Below, one piece after another: positions 18,389-28,116 of a stretch of DNA of 42,996 bases. This DNA is from MB1-2 sp046566065 (lineage in GTDB: Bacteria; Actinomycetota; CADDZG01; WHSQ01). The notes under the pieces are model-generated. The model worked only from the letters and a program-made list of their open reading frames with translations, did no database searches and was not told where the DNA came from. Each line of letters opens with the position of its first letter. Within the stretch, counting starts at the first letter, position 1. The stretch lies in the NCBI GenBank assembly GCA_046566065.1, contig JBKHXK010000021.1:1-42996 (forward strand), written 5' to 3'. The position numbers and the translations under genes were made by a program.

Positions 18389-19408
18389 CTAGCACTCGCT
18401 TCTTTGGGACGAGATGTGTCGATAGCGGGCACCTGGTTCGGAAGAACCACCGAGCAGCGAGGGCGCCAACTCGTCGCGGATGAGAGCGATCACCTTGTCC
18501 AACCGGTGCTCGAGGTCGTCCCAAGTGAAGTACAGGATCCGCCAGCCAAGAGCAAGCAACTCGTTGTGTCGTGCGGAGTCACGCTGGGCGGCGGCCGGAC
18601 CAGCATGGAAGCCCCGTCCACCGACCTCCACGCCGACGCGGGCATGTGGAAAAGCGAAGTCGATGTAGCGACGTCTGCCGCTCGACACCACGACCTCGAA
18701 CTGCCGCACGGGCGTGGGCAAGCCGCTGTTCCTCAGCCCTCGGATGAACTTCACTTCCAGCACACTTTGTGCAGGGCGCATCGTGGGGTCGCGCAGGTCG
18801 AGGAGGCGGCGCAGCGTGGCCGACCCTCGGTGCCCACGACCCCCAACCTCGTCGAGACGCCATCTAAGCCGTCTGACTGACGTCATGCGCTTGCGCAGCG
18901 CGAACTCCAAGGCGATCTCGACCGTTTCCTCGTCCGCCACCGCCCCGAGGTCGAGCAGCGTCCTGCTCGCGTTCGTGGCCGGGATGCCAGCGATCACAGC
19001 GAGATCGCACTGGGGCAGAAGCGCGGCTCGGTGAACGACCGTTCGGTCGTCGCTCTTGATCGATGGCGCGTAGACCTCGACCCCGTCGAAGGAGACGCCC
19101 TCGAAACCGAGCAGCCGGGCCGCACAGCGATGGGAAGCGCAAGTACCGGGTCCCCCGCGAAGGACCACCGACATCACCTCTTGCTCCCAGCTCGATGGGA
19201 AACCCGGCAGCAACAGAACGCCCGATCGCGACCGCCACCTGCCAGAGGAAAGTCGCCGGGAGATAGACGAGTCGGATAGCCCACAGTCCCGCGCCTGGGC
19301 CCTAGTGATCAGACCGTGTTGGAGCCCCGCCCTTCTGGCGCAAGCGTCTTCCGGTCGTTCTTTAGGACGAGATATGTCATCAGCGGGCATCTCATCCCTA
19401 AGAAACAC
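18389..19408 (-). CDS. AbiEi-like winged-helix plus DUF559 (Vsr-like nuclease fold) protein
   Basis: 339 aa from GTG 19408; an ATG six codons in (19390) is an alternative. The N-terminal part (about 25-70, GLITRAQARDCGLSDSSISR then GVLLLPG) resembles the AbiEi antitoxin/transcription-regulator domain. The middle (about 80-200) is the linker usual in this actinobacterial family. The C-terminal part (about 210-310) is a DUF559 PD-(D/E)xK-like fold with D250, E261 and RDSARHNELLALGWRILYFTWDDL. The usual E-V-D-G after the sheet reads EVGG, so nuclease activity is uncertain. No partner AbiEii toxin is present. Both ends of the gene carry copies of one degenerate palindrome (18400-18446, 19358-19404). 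A defence or mobile role is inference. Confidence 0.75.
   Translation of the reverse strand: MFLRDEMPADDISRPKERPEDACARRAGLQHGLITRAQARDCGLSDSSISRRLSSGRWRSRSGVLLLPGFPSSWEQEVMSVVLRGGPGTCASHRCAARLLGFEGVSFDGVEVYAPSIKSDDRTVVHRAALLPQCDLAVIAGIPATNASRTLLDLGAVADEETVEIALEFALRKRMTSVRRLRWRLDEVGGRGHRGSATLRRLLDLRDPTMRPAQSVLEVKFIRGLRNSGLPTPVRQFEVVVSSGRRRYIDFAFPHARVGVEVGGRGFHAGPAAAQRDSARHNELLALGWRILYFTWDDLEHRLDKVIALIRDELAPSLLGGSSEPGARYRHISSQRSEC
18400..18446. repeat. palindromic repeat copy 1, at the 3' end of the DUF559 gene
   Basis: The plus strand starts TTCTTTGGGACGAGAT, then TGTC and AGCGGGCA, and ends CGGAAGAA. Its first 32 bases match 19358-19389 at 27 positions in the same orientation. The outer arms are imperfectly complementary (about 12 of 17). 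It covers roughly the last 17 codons of the DUF559 gene. Confidence 0.65.
19358..19404. repeat. palindromic repeat copy 2, at the 5' end of the DUF559 gene
   Basis: The left arm TTCTTTAGGACGAGAT (19358-19373) is complementary at 13 of 16 positions to the right arm ATCTCATCCCTAAGAA (19389-19404), around the core TGTCATCAGCGGGC. It is a direct repeat of 18400-18431. It covers the first codons and candidate start codons of the DUF559 gene. Confidence 0.7.
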
Positions 19409-19443
19409 CCAGGGCGGACCTGCGAGAGAGAACTAGGTCACAG

Positions 19444-20103
19444 TCAGAGGGCGCCGAAGCGGCGGGATCTCGCGGCGTAGTCCTCCAGCGCGATGCGGAG
19501 CGCGTTGCGGTCGAAGTCCGGCCACAGGATCTCGGTGAAGTAGAGCTCGGCGTAGGCGGACTGCCACAGCAGGAAGTTCGACAGACGCTTCTCGCCGGAG
19601 GTCCTTATCAAGAGGTCGACGTCGGGCAGATCGGGGGCGTAGAGGTTCTCTGCGATCGGGCCCATCTCGGCGGCGTCCTCGAGCTCGGCCCGGCCCCCAT
19701 AGTTGAAGCAGACCATCAGGTCCATCCGGGTGTTCTCGCGGGTCAGCTCCTCAGCCGCTTCGAACTCGTCGAGCACCTGCTGAGGGACGGGATGACGGCG
19801 TCCGATCCTGCGGATGCGCACGCCCCGTTCGTTCATGTCGTCGCGTCGCTTGCGCAGGAGGTCGCGATTGAAGTTCAGCAGGAAGTCGACCTCGTCTTCA
19901 GGCCGCGACCAGTTCTCGGTCGAGAAGGCGAACACGGACAGGTAGCGGATCCCCAGGTCGAGCGCGCCGTCGACCACATCGAAGAGGGCCTTCTCCCCCA
20001 TCTCGTGGCCCTTGCTGCGCGGCAGGCCCTGAGCCTCGGCCCAACGGCCGTTGCCGTCCATGATGATCGCTACATGGAGGGGTACATCGCCCCGCTCGCT
20101 CAT
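19444..20103 (-). CDS. uppS: undecaprenyl diphosphate synthase (short form)
   Basis: Cis-prenyltransferase making the C55 lipid carrier for cell-wall synthesis. 219 aa from ATG 20103, which overlaps the recO stop by 4 bases (ATGA); the frame is open further upstream but lies inside recO. Seen: AIIMDGNGRWA with the catalytic Asp, GHEMGEKAL, FAFSTENWSRPEDEV, CFNYGGRAEL and DLLIRTSGEKRLSNFLLWQ then AYAELYFTEILWPDF. Typical UppS is about 240-255 aa. Here about 18 residues are missing between NYGGRAELEDA and the YAPDLPDVD segment, where others have a helix of the type AVRxLAxxV. The catalytic residues remain, so activity is likely. Confidence 0.92.
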   Translation of the reverse strand: MSERGDVPLHVAIIMDGNGRWAEAQGLPRSKGHEMGEKALFDVVDGALDLGIRYLSVFAFSTENWSRPEDEVDFLLNFNRDLLRKRRDDMNERGVRIRRIGRRHPVPQQVLDEFEAAEELTRENTRMDLMVCFNYGGRAELEDAAEMGPIAENLYAPDLPDVDLLIRTSGEKRLSNFLLWQSAYAELYFTEILWPDFDRNALRIALEDYAARSRRFGAL

Positions 20104-20819
20104 GACGCGGTCAGGGCGTGCAGGGTCTTGATCGGACGTTCGAGGTGGTACTCCGCATAGCTCCGCAGCGCCATCGTCATCGCGAGCGTCGACTGGAAGT
20201 CGCCCCCGAGGCCGAAGTCCGAACGGAGCAGCTGGGACATGAGCGCGATCTGATCCGTGCCCATGCGGATCGAATCGCCGGTCTCGTGCCAGCACGACTC
20301 GCAGATCGCACCTCCCGCAGAAGGACTGAAGGCGCCGAGCACCGCGTGGTCACCGCAGCCCGCGCAGGAATCCAGTTGCGGGTGATAGCCCGAGATCGAC
20401 AGGAGCTTCACCAAGAACGAAGGCACGACGTTCGGTCTGCCCTCGGCGAGGGCCTTGAGTCCCCCGATCAACAACGCGTAGACGGGAAATGCTCGCTCCC
20501 GGTCCGGCGTGATCTTCTCGACCATGTCGAGCAACGCGGCCCCCGAGCGCAAGCGGGCGTAGTCGGAGCGGATCTCGTCGAACGATTCCACGATGTCGGC
20601 CGATGTGATCGTGTCCAGGTTGCGGCCCTTGTAGATCACGAGCTCGGCCCGGGTGAACGGCTCGAGGCGCGCGCCGAAGCGGCTCTTGGTCTTGCGGATC
20701 CCCTTGGCCACCGCCCGCACCTTGCCGTTGCCGCGCGTCATCAAGGTGACGATGCGGTCCGCCTCGCCGAGCTTGATGGTCTTGAGGACGATGGCCTCGT
20801 CCTTGTAGATCTGCGGCAT
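20100..20819 (-). CDS. recO: DNA repair protein RecO
   Basis: A 239-aa recombination mediator that loads RecA with RecR in the RecFOR pathway. Seen: an N-terminal OB fold (KDEAIVLKTIKLGEADRIVTL, GKVRAVAKGIRKTKSRFGARLEPF), a helical domain, and a zinc finger in the C-terminal half (CAGC...CESC, about 168-190). The end overlaps uppS. It sits between the cold-shock-like gene and uppS in an arrangement common in Actinomycetota, downstream of era. Confidence 0.95.
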   Translation of the reverse strand: MPQIYKDEAIVLKTIKLGEADRIVTLMTRGNGKVRAVAKGIRKTKSRFGARLEPFTRAELVIYKGRNLDTITSADIVESFDEIRSDYARLRSGAALLDMVEKITPDRERAFPVYALLIGGLKALAEGRPNVVPSFLVKLLSISGYHPQLDSCAGCGDHAVLGAFSPSAGGAICESCWHETGDSIRMGTDQIALMSQLLRSDFGLGGDFQSTLAMTMALRSYAEYHLERPIKTLHALTAS

Positions 20820-20859
20820 GCCCCTATCTTCGGGTGCGCCGGAGGCTAAGAGGCGGTAA

Positions 20860-21069
20860 TCAGGCGATGCCGATGCGGAGGTTCCGGGGCTGCTTCGTGC
20901 CGTCCACCTCGTCGAGGTCGAAGGTGACCCGCTGGCCGGGCCGCAGGAACCGGAACATGCCGCCCTCGAGGGACCTGGCGTCGATCGGGAACTCCGTCTC
21001 GCCGTCGTCGGAGACGAGCGTGCCCGTCTGGGTCAGTGAGTCGTACAGCTTCACGGTCGCTTGCGGCAT
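20860..21069 (-). CDS. small cold-shock-like OB-fold protein
   Basis: A 69-aa protein: KLYDSLTQTGTLVSDDGETEF, then EFPIDARSLEGGMFRFLRPGQRV and a C-terminal FDLDEVDGTKQPRNLRIG. The order of strands and the pattern GxLxxDDGxxxF...LxPGQxVxF resemble cold-shock (CspA-like) OB domains, but the aromatic RNP1/RNP2 residues of true Csps are mostly absent. It may bind nucleic acid, or be a diverged paralogue. It lies between the ABC exporter genes and recO on the same strand. Confidence 0.65.
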   Translation of the reverse strand: MPQATVKLYDSLTQTGTLVSDDGETEFPIDARSLEGGMFRFLRPGQRVTFDLDEVDGTKQPRNLRIGIA

Positions 21070-21078
21070 GGGTTTCCC

Positions 21079-21828
21079 TTACTCGGCTTTGGGCCACAGC
21101 GGCCCCCGGACCGCCCAGAACAATATCGCTCCGAACAGGGCCAACACGGCGAGATCGGCGCCGAGCGACGCCCCGACGCGGCCGTCCAGGCCGGGTTTCA
21201 GCGCGTCGACCGCATAGGTCGAAGGCAGCACCACCCGGAGCGGCGAGATCCAGCTCGGCAGCCTGTCCTGCGGGAGGATGCCGAGGAACAACACCGCCAT
21301 CATCGCCAGGTTCGAATACATCCCGGCGAGTTGCTCGTCGGGCGCGCCGAAACCGATGAAGAGGCCGATGCCCGCCAGGGCGAACGAGCCCAGAGCCCAC
21401 ACGGGGACCACCATCCACAGGGCCACCAGCGAGAGGTCGAACAGGGCGGCGCCCAGGACGACCACGATGATCGTCCCGGGTAGCGAGAAGACCGCGAAGG
21501 ACAGGAGCACGGCGGCCACGACGGCGCCTCGCGAGACCGGCAGCGTGGAGTAGTAGTCGATCGCCCGCGATTCCTTGAGCGACGCCATGCGCTGCGCCAA
21601 CATCACGATGGCGGTCATGGCGATCGCCAGGACCACGGAACCGGCAACGATCTGACGGCCGAACTCGCGCACCTGCTCGGGTTCCATCACCGCACGCATC
21701 AGCACCGCGATGCCCAGGGGCATCACCGAAGACACGATCAGGTAGGGACGCCAGGAGGTACGCAGGCGAGACATCTGGATCTGCAGCAGCACCTTGAACT
21801 TCTCGAAACCGCCGCTCGATCGGCTCAC
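21079..21828 (-). CDS. ABC transporter permease (ABC-2 type)
   Basis: A 249-aa membrane protein with about six helices (around residues 28-45, 62-82, 105-130, 135-160, 170-190 and 220-242). The start is GTG 21828, which overlaps the ATPase stop by 4 bases (GTGA) behind a GAGGAGGGGG ribosome site; the longer open frame upstream is a shadow of the ATPase gene. Motifs such as DYYSTLPVSRGAVV and LRVVLPSTYAVDALKPGL are typical of ABC-2 efflux permeases. With the adjacent ATPase it forms a probable exporter of an unknown compound. Confidence 0.88.
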   Translation of the reverse strand: MSRSSGGFEKFKVLLQIQMSRLRTSWRPYLIVSSVMPLGIAVLMRAVMEPEQVREFGRQIVAGSVVLAIAMTAIVMLAQRMASLKESRAIDYYSTLPVSRGAVVAAVLLSFAVFSLPGTIIVVVLGAALFDLSLVALWMVVPVWALGSFALAGIGLFIGFGAPDEQLAGMYSNLAMMAVLFLGILPQDRLPSWISPLRVVLPSTYAVDALKPGLDGRVGASLGADLAVLALFGAILFWAVRGPLWPKAE

Positions 21829-22787
21829 GAGCGGTCCCCCTCCTCGGCCAGGTGGTGCCCGCTGACCTCGAGGTAGACATCCTCGAGCGTCGGAGTGACC
21901 AAGCGCGCATCTTCGAGAGCGCCGGGCCCGGCGGAGCTCATCACCTTCTCCAGGATCCGGATCGCATCCTCCGCCGGCGTCCACCCACTGACGCGACGGC
22001 CCTCGACCTTCGAGGCCCCGCCGAGAGAGGCCGCAACCTCCTGCACGGTCACGGTCGCACCCTCGGCCACGACGACCTCTACCCGGGTCCTGTGGGCGAG
22101 ATCGGCCTTCAGCCGGCCGGGGGTGCCTGCCGCGGCCACCTTCCCGCGCTCGAGGATCGCCACCCGATCGAGGACGTGCTCGGCCTCGGCGACGTCGTGG
22201 GTGACCAGGATCATGGCGGACCCCGAACGGCATCTATCCGCGAGGAGCTCCCAGATCCGGCGGCGCAGCGAGGGATCGATGTCGGCGGTGGGCTCGTCCA
22301 GGATCAGCACGGGCAGGCGCCCGACCAGCGTCATCCCGAGTTGGACCAACCTGCGTTGACCGCCCGACAGCTTGCGCACCTGCCGCTCCGCGAGGGAGCC
22401 GAGCTCCAGCTGGTCGAGCAGCTCGGACGTCTCGTTGCGAGCAGTGGAGGCGCCGCAGCCTCGGAGCTGCCCGGTCCACGCGATGGCCTCGGCAACCTTC
22501 AGCTCGCCGAGGGCCAACGATCCCTGTGGCAGGTAGGCGACGGTGCGCCCTATGCGGGTCTCTCCCGGCTTGACGGGATCGCCGAACAGCCTGATCTCGC
22601 CCCCCGTGGGGGTCAGGAGGCCGACCAGCTGGCGCACGAGCGTGGTCTTCCCGGCCCCGTTCGCCCCCAGCAGCCCGAAAGACTCGCCGGGCTGAACGAC
22701 GAAGTCGATGCCGTCGTTGGCCGTCACGGCCGGCGTTCGGTAGACCTTCCGCAGGTTCCGGACCTCGTATGCAGGATTGCGACCCAT
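21825..22787 (-). CDS. ABC transporter ATP-binding protein
   Basis: A 320-aa ATPase of the drug/antibiotic-exporter type. Seen: Walker A GANGAGKTT, Q-loop YLPQGSLALGE, signature LSGGQRRLVQ, Walker B VLILDEPTADIDPS and H-loop LVTHDVAEAE. A C-terminal extension of about 90 residues after the core resembles the DrrA-type C-domain. It is coupled to the permease downstream (GTGA) and preceded by era with 4 bases between them. Confidence 0.92.
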   Translation of the reverse strand: MGRNPAYEVRNLRKVYRTPAVTANDGIDFVVQPGESFGLLGANGAGKTTLVRQLVGLLTPTGGEIRLFGDPVKPGETRIGRTVAYLPQGSLALGELKVAEAIAWTGQLRGCGASTARNETSELLDQLELGSLAERQVRKLSGGQRRLVQLGMTLVGRLPVLILDEPTADIDPSLRRRIWELLADRCRSGSAMILVTHDVAEAEHVLDRVAILERGKVAAAGTPGRLKADLAHRTRVEVVVAEGATVTVQEVAASLGGASKVEGRRVSGWTPAEDAIRILEKVMSSAGPGALEDARLVTPTLEDVYLEVSGHHLAEEGDRS

Positions 22788-22791
22788 CAGC

Positions 22792-23678
22792 TCACCCTAC
22801 GAAGCCGAGTCGCTCCAGGGCATGCGCCCGCCGCTGCCAGTCCTTCTCGACCTTCGCCCGCAGCTCCAGGAAGACCTTCCGCCCGAACAGTGTCTCGATC
22901 TCTTCCCGGGCCTCGGTGCCCACGGCCTTGATCGTGGCACCGCCCTTGCCGATCACGATGCCCTTCTGCGAATCGCGCTCGACGTAGATCGTCGCTCGGA
23001 TCTCGAGGAGGCCGTCCTCGCGCTCCTCGTAGTCCTCGGTGACGACCGCGATCGAGTGCGGGACCTCCTCGCGAGTGCGGGACAGGAGCTTCTCGCGGAC
23101 CAGCTCGGCGACGAAGACCGGAGGAGGCTGGTCGTGACTGGTGCCGGGCGGGTAATACATGGGCCCCTCGGGCATCCGCCCCACGATGAGGTCACGAAGG
23201 AGATCCACCCCGTCGCCGTTCAACGCCGAGATCGGCACGTATTCCTCGTAGTCGGCGAGCTCCGCGGCTGCGCTCAACGCAACCGCTATCGAATCGCGCG
23301 ACATCGCATCGATCTTGTTGACGACGAGGATGACCGGGCAGTTGGCCGCTCGCAGGTCCTCCGCCACCTTGGCGTCGCCTCGGCCTACGCCGCTGTGGCC
23401 GTCGACGAGGAAGAGAGCCAGGTCGACATCGGACCAGGCAGCCCGAACCAGCTCGTTCAGTCGCGAGCCCAACAGCGTGCGCGGCTTGTGGTAGCCGGGG
23501 GTGTCGATCAGAACCACCTGGACCGCGTCCACGTTCAGGATGCCGCGCACCGCGCTGCGCGTCGTCTGAGGCTTGTCGGATGTGATCGCTACCTTGTTCC
23601 CGACCAGCGCGTTCACAAGCGTCGACTTGCCGACGTTGGGACGACCGACGACGGCGACGAAGCCCGAGCGCATCTCGC

Positions 23679-23682
<4 letters not shown>
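22792..23682 (-). CDS. era: GTPase Era, ribosome maturation factor
   Basis: 296 aa from GTG 23682, which overlaps the CorC-like stop by 4 bases (GTGA); the 58 codons open upstream belong to the other gene's shadow. Seen: G1 GRPNVGKST, G2 TTRSAVRG, G3 DTPGYHKP, G4 NKID, G5-like SAL, and a C-terminal KH domain (VIGKGGATIKAVGTEAREEIE). Era binds the 3' end of 16S rRNA during 30S assembly. It lies in the ybeY-corC-era cluster, a conserved ribosome-maturation neighbourhood. Confidence 0.96.
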
Positions 23683-24956
<1,274 letters not shown>

Positions 24957-25391
24957 CTAGGACGCAACCGGTCGGAACGAGGCCAGCAACTCACGCTGAC
25001 GTCCTTCCATCCGCGTCTTTGCCTCCTCTTCGTCGTGGTCGTACCCCAACAGATGCAACGTGCCGTGAACGAGCAGCGTGTCTATCTCGGCCCCCAGGCC
25101 GTGACCGATCTTCTCCGCATTCCTCCTCGCGACCTCGGGACAGATCACCACGTCGCCGAGCATCAGCGAGGTCTCATCGTCTTCCATCATCGGGAACGAC
25201 AACACATCGGTCGCGTAGTCGTCCCCCGCGAAACGAGCGTTCAGCTTACGGATGTGATCCGGAGAGATCAGAAGGATCGATAACTCGGCCTCGTCGTCGA
25301 CGTCCTCCGACGACAGCACGTGCTTCGCGAGGTCCGACAACCGGGCCTCGTCCACCGCGTGCTCCTGCTCGTTCGCTACGAAAACGTCCAC
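24957..25391 (-). CDS. ybeY: endoribonuclease YbeY
   Basis: 144 aa from GTG 25391. A zinc-dependent RNase needed for 16S rRNA 3'-end processing and ribosome quality control. Seen: the motif HGTLHLLGYDH (H-x3-H-x5-H) at about 114-124 and TDVLSFPM earlier, both diagnostic. The gene is short-spaced after phoH (19 bases) and directly before the CorC-like gene. Confidence 0.96.
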   Translation of the reverse strand: MDVFVANEQEHAVDEARLSDLAKHVLSSEDVDDEAELSILLISPDHIRKLNARFAGDDYATDVLSFPMMEDDETSLMLGDVVICPEVARRNAEKIGHGLGAEIDTLLVHGTLHLLGYDHDEEEAKTRMEGRQRELLASFRPVAS

Positions 25392-25410
25392 GGGGCTCCG
25401 GCCACCACGA

Positions 25411-26391
25411 TCAGCCGGCCTGGTTCTTCGTCTCTTCGGCGTACATGCGGTACGCCTCGACTATGTCCTGCACGATCTTGTGGCGCACGACGTCGCGTGC
25501 GTGCAGGCGCGTGAACTCGACCCCGGCGATGTCCTCGAGGATCTCCTCGACGACGACCAGGCCGGAGCGAGCACCGCTGGGCAGGTCGATCTGAGTGACG
25601 TCTCCCGTGACCACCGCCTTCGAGCCGAAGCCCAACCGCGTCAGGAACATCTTCATCTGCTCGGGGGTCGTGTTCTGGGCCTCGTCGAGGATGATGAAAG
25701 CGTCGTTCAAGGTGCGGCCCCGCATGAAAGCGAGCGGCGCGATCTCGATCGTTCCTCGCTCGATGTAGCGGTTGAACGTCTCGGGCTCGAGCATCTCGTA
25801 CAGCGCGTCGTAGAGCGGACGCAGGTAGGGGTCGATCTTGGCGGCGAGGTCCCCGGGCAAGAAGCCCAGCCGTTCACCGGCCTCGACGGCGGGTCTGGTC
25901 AAGACGATGCGCGATACCTCACCGGACTTCAGCGCCCTGATCGCCATCGCCACTGCCAGATAGGTCTTCCCGCTTCCCGCCGGGCCGATGCCGAAGACCA
26001 GGGTGTTGCGACGGATCGAGTCGACGTAGCCCTTCTGACCGACGGTCTTCGGACGGATCGGCTTCCCGATGTGGGTGACGACGACCGTGTCACCCAGGAC
26101 GTCGGAGGGACTGCCCGGGTCGGGGCTCTTGATGATCTCGATCGAGCGGTCGATCGCCTCTCGGGTGAGCACCTGGCCCTGATCCAGCAGGTTGAGGAGC
26201 TCCTCGAAGAGCTTGGAGACGCGCTCGGTCTCGGCGATGTCGCCGGAGAGGATGATCTCGTTGCCCCTGACCAGGATCGTTGTGGCGAACGCCGCCTCGA
26301 TGATCTTCAGGAGCTCATCCCTCGCTCCTACGAGCCCCACCATGTCGTGGTGCCCGGGGACGAGGATCTTTACCTGCGTCTGTGTCGTCAT
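25411..26391 (-). CDS. phoH: PhoH-family ATPase
   Basis: 326 aa. An N-terminal KH/DUF-like part (about 1-110) is followed by the PhoH ATPase with Walker A GPAGSGKTYLA, Walker B FIILDEAQN, and KAVVTGDVTQIDLP. The family is linked to RNA metabolism and sits next to ybeY in many bacteria, as here. The exact reaction is unknown. A TAGAAT -10 candidate lies at 26407-26412. Confidence 0.93.
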   Translation of the reverse strand: MTTQTQVKILVPGHHDMVGLVGARDELLKIIEAAFATTILVRGNEIILSGDIAETERVSKLFEELLNLLDQGQVLTREAIDRSIEIIKSPDPGSPSDVLGDTVVVTHIGKPIRPKTVGQKGYVDSIRRNTLVFGIGPAGSGKTYLAVAMAIRALKSGEVSRIVLTRPAVEAGERLGFLPGDLAAKIDPYLRPLYDALYEMLEPETFNRYIERGTIEIAPLAFMRGRTLNDAFIILDEAQNTTPEQMKMFLTRLGFGSKAVVTGDVTQIDLPSGARSGLVVVEEILEDIAGVEFTRLHARDVVRHKIVQDIVEAYRMYAEETKNQAG

Positions 26392-26406
26392 ATATGCCTG
26401 CCCAGG

Positions 26407-26412
26407 ATTCTA
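26407..26412 (-). promoter_or_regulatory. -10 element (TAGAAT) upstream of phoH
   Basis: TAGAAT on the minus strand is followed by 15 bases and the phoH ATG, giving a predicted leader of about 8 nt. It could provide internal transcription of the phoH-ybeY-corC-era part of the cluster. Confidence 0.35.
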
Positions 26413-26473
26413 CTTGGGGGCGGGCGTCCGACGGTTCTTTGTGTTTCTGGGGCGATGTGAGAAAAGAACGGGG

Positions 26474-26815
26474 TCAGCCGGGGGGCCAGCTCAGGGTGCG
26501 GCCTCCGAGCACGTGGAAATGCAGGTGATGGACGGCCTGGCCGGCGTCCTCGCCGATGTTGGTGACGATCCGATGGCCGCGCTCGAGCCCCGCCGCTGTG
26601 GCGACCGCGGTCATCGTCTGGAACATCTCGGCGAGGAGGTTGCCATCGTCGGGCCCGAGCTCCGCTGCCGATGCGATGTGTCGTTTGGGGATGACCAGCA
26701 CGTGGGTGGGGGCCGCGGGGTTGATGTCCTGGAAGGCCAGGACCTCGGACGACTCGTGCACGACGGTCGAGTCGATCTCCTTCGCCACGATCTTGCAGAA
26801 CAGACAGTCGCTCAC
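26474..26815 (-). CDS. HIT-family nucleotide-binding protein
   Basis: 113 aa from GTG 26815, with AAGGAGG just upstream; the longer frame open to 27688 is a shadow of mtaB. Seen: CLFCKI, DINPAAPTHVLVIPKRHI and the histidine triad VHHLHFHVLGG. The family hydrolyses nucleoside phosphoramidates and dinucleotides. It follows mtaB by 2 bases and precedes phoH. Confidence 0.95.
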   Translation of the reverse strand: MSDCLFCKIVAKEIDSTVVHESSEVLAFQDINPAAPTHVLVIPKRHIASAAELGPDDGNLLAEMFQTMTAVATAAGLERGHRIVTNIGEDAGQAVHHLHFHVLGGRTLSWPPG

Positions 26816-26817
26816 CT

Positions 26818-28116
26818 CTACCTCCTTACGACCTCGATGACACGGCCCCCTCGGATGCCGTCGGCTCTGACCTCTTGTCCCTCGATCTCGACCAACGCGC
26901 CCTGCAGTCCCTCGGCCTCGAACCAGACCCGCACGAAGTCGTCCGTCTGACCTGAGCACACGCTGACCCCGTCGACGATGCGCTCGTCTTCGACCAGGAC
27001 CTCGATCGGCCGGCGCAGATGGTCGTCGAGGAAGCGCTCTCGGATCTCGTTGCCGAGGTCGATCAGACGCTTCGAGCGTTCCTTCTTCACCTGCGGCGGC
27101 ACCTCGTCTGCCATGTCGGCCGCGGCGGTATCGGGCCGGGCCGAGTAGCGGAAGACGTGCAGCTTGGAGAATCGGACCTGCCTGACAACGTCCATCGTCG
27201 CCTCGAAGGCTTCGTCGGTCTCCCCCGGGAAGCCCACGATGATGTCGGTGGCCAGAGCGACCCCGGGCAGCATCCGCTTCGTTCGGTCTATCGCTTCGGT
27301 GTACTCCGCGATGTCGTAGGGCCTGTGCATCGCAGCCAGCACCGAATCGTCGCCCGCTTGCAACGGGACGTGCAAGAAGCGGCACATGCGCGGTTCGTCC
27401 GCCATGAAGGCGAGGACCTCGTTCGTCAGGTGCCGGGACAGGATCGATGAGAGTCGCAACCTCCACACACCTTCGATGTCTAAGAGACGGCCGAAGAGAC
27501 GGATCAGCGACGATTCGTCGCCGCCGGAGTCGTAGGTGTACTTGCCGAGATGGACGCCGGTGAGAACCAGCTCGCGTGCTCCGGCTGCCACCTTCGCGCG
27601 GGCTTCTTCGATCAAACGGTCCTCGTCCAACGACCGGAGGGGGCCGCGCGTCTTGGGGATGATGCAGAAGGTGCACCACTCGTCGCAACCGGTCTGCACC
27701 TTGAGGTTCGCTCGCACCCGGTAGGGCAGGACCGGCGCCTTCCTGAGACCGCCGATCTGAAGGAGAGGCGTCATCGAGTCGGTCGCCCCGAGAACCTCGG
27801 CGAAGCGCTCCTTCTCGTCGTTCCCGACGATGAGATCGACGCCCTCGATGGCACGGACCTCCTCGGGGTCCGAGACCGCGTAGCAGCCCGCCACCACGAC
27901 CTTCGCGTTGGGATGCGCACGCACCGCGCGCCGGATCGCCATACGTGAGGCCTTGGTCGCTTCCCGCGTGACCGTGCAGGTGTTAACGACCACGACGTCG
28001 GGGCTCTCGCCCGGAGCGATCGCGTCCAGAGCACTCGAGGCCAACTCCTCGGCCATCGAGTCGGATTCGGCTTGGTTCAACCGGCAACCCAGCGTCGTGA
28101 AGGCAACCTTCGGCAT
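26818..28116 (-). CDS. mtaB: tRNA t6A37 methylthiotransferase MtaB
   Basis: 432 aa. A radical-SAM enzyme that adds a methylthio group to N6-threonylcarbamoyladenosine at tRNA position 37. Seen: the N-terminal MTTase domain (TTLGCRLNQAES; further Cys in NTCTV and AGCYA, three ligands for the auxiliary cluster), the radical-SAM CxxxCxxC in CDEWCTFCIIPKTRG, and a C-terminal TRAM-like domain (about 365-430). CRLNQAE and the gene length favour MtaB over MiaB. The mRNA is probably leaderless from a promoter shared with the divergent GNAT gene. Confidence 0.93.
   Translation of the reverse strand: MPKVAFTTLGCRLNQAESDSMAEELASSALDAIAPGESPDVVVVNTCTVTREATKASRMAIRRAVRAHPNAKVVVAGCYAVSDPEEVRAIEGVDLIVGNDEKERFAEVLGATDSMTPLLQIGGLRKAPVLPYRVRANLKVQTGCDEWCTFCIIPKTRGPLRSLDEDRLIEEARAKVAAGARELVLTGVHLGKYTYDSGGDESSLIRLFGRLLDIEGVWRLRLSSILSRHLTNEVLAFMADEPRMCRFLHVPLQAGDDSVLAAMHRPYDIAEYTEAIDRTKRMLPGVALATDIIVGFPGETDEAFEATMDVVRQVRFSKLHVFRYSARPDTAAADMADEVPPQVKKERSKRLIDLGNEIRERFLDDHLRRPIEVLVEDERIVDGVSVCSGQTDDFVRVWFEAEGLQGALVEIEGQEVRADGIRGGRVIEVVRR

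Noticed and set aside
26434..26469. GTTCTTT...AAAGAAC inverted repeat between HIT and phoH.
   Set aside because: Seven-base arms with a 22-base loop and no T-run; it is not related in detail to the palindromes around the DUF559 gene.
26816..27688. N-terminal extension of the HIT protein to 404 aa.
   Set aside because: The extra 291 residues are an out-of-frame reading of mtaB; GTG 26815 has a strong AAGGAGG.
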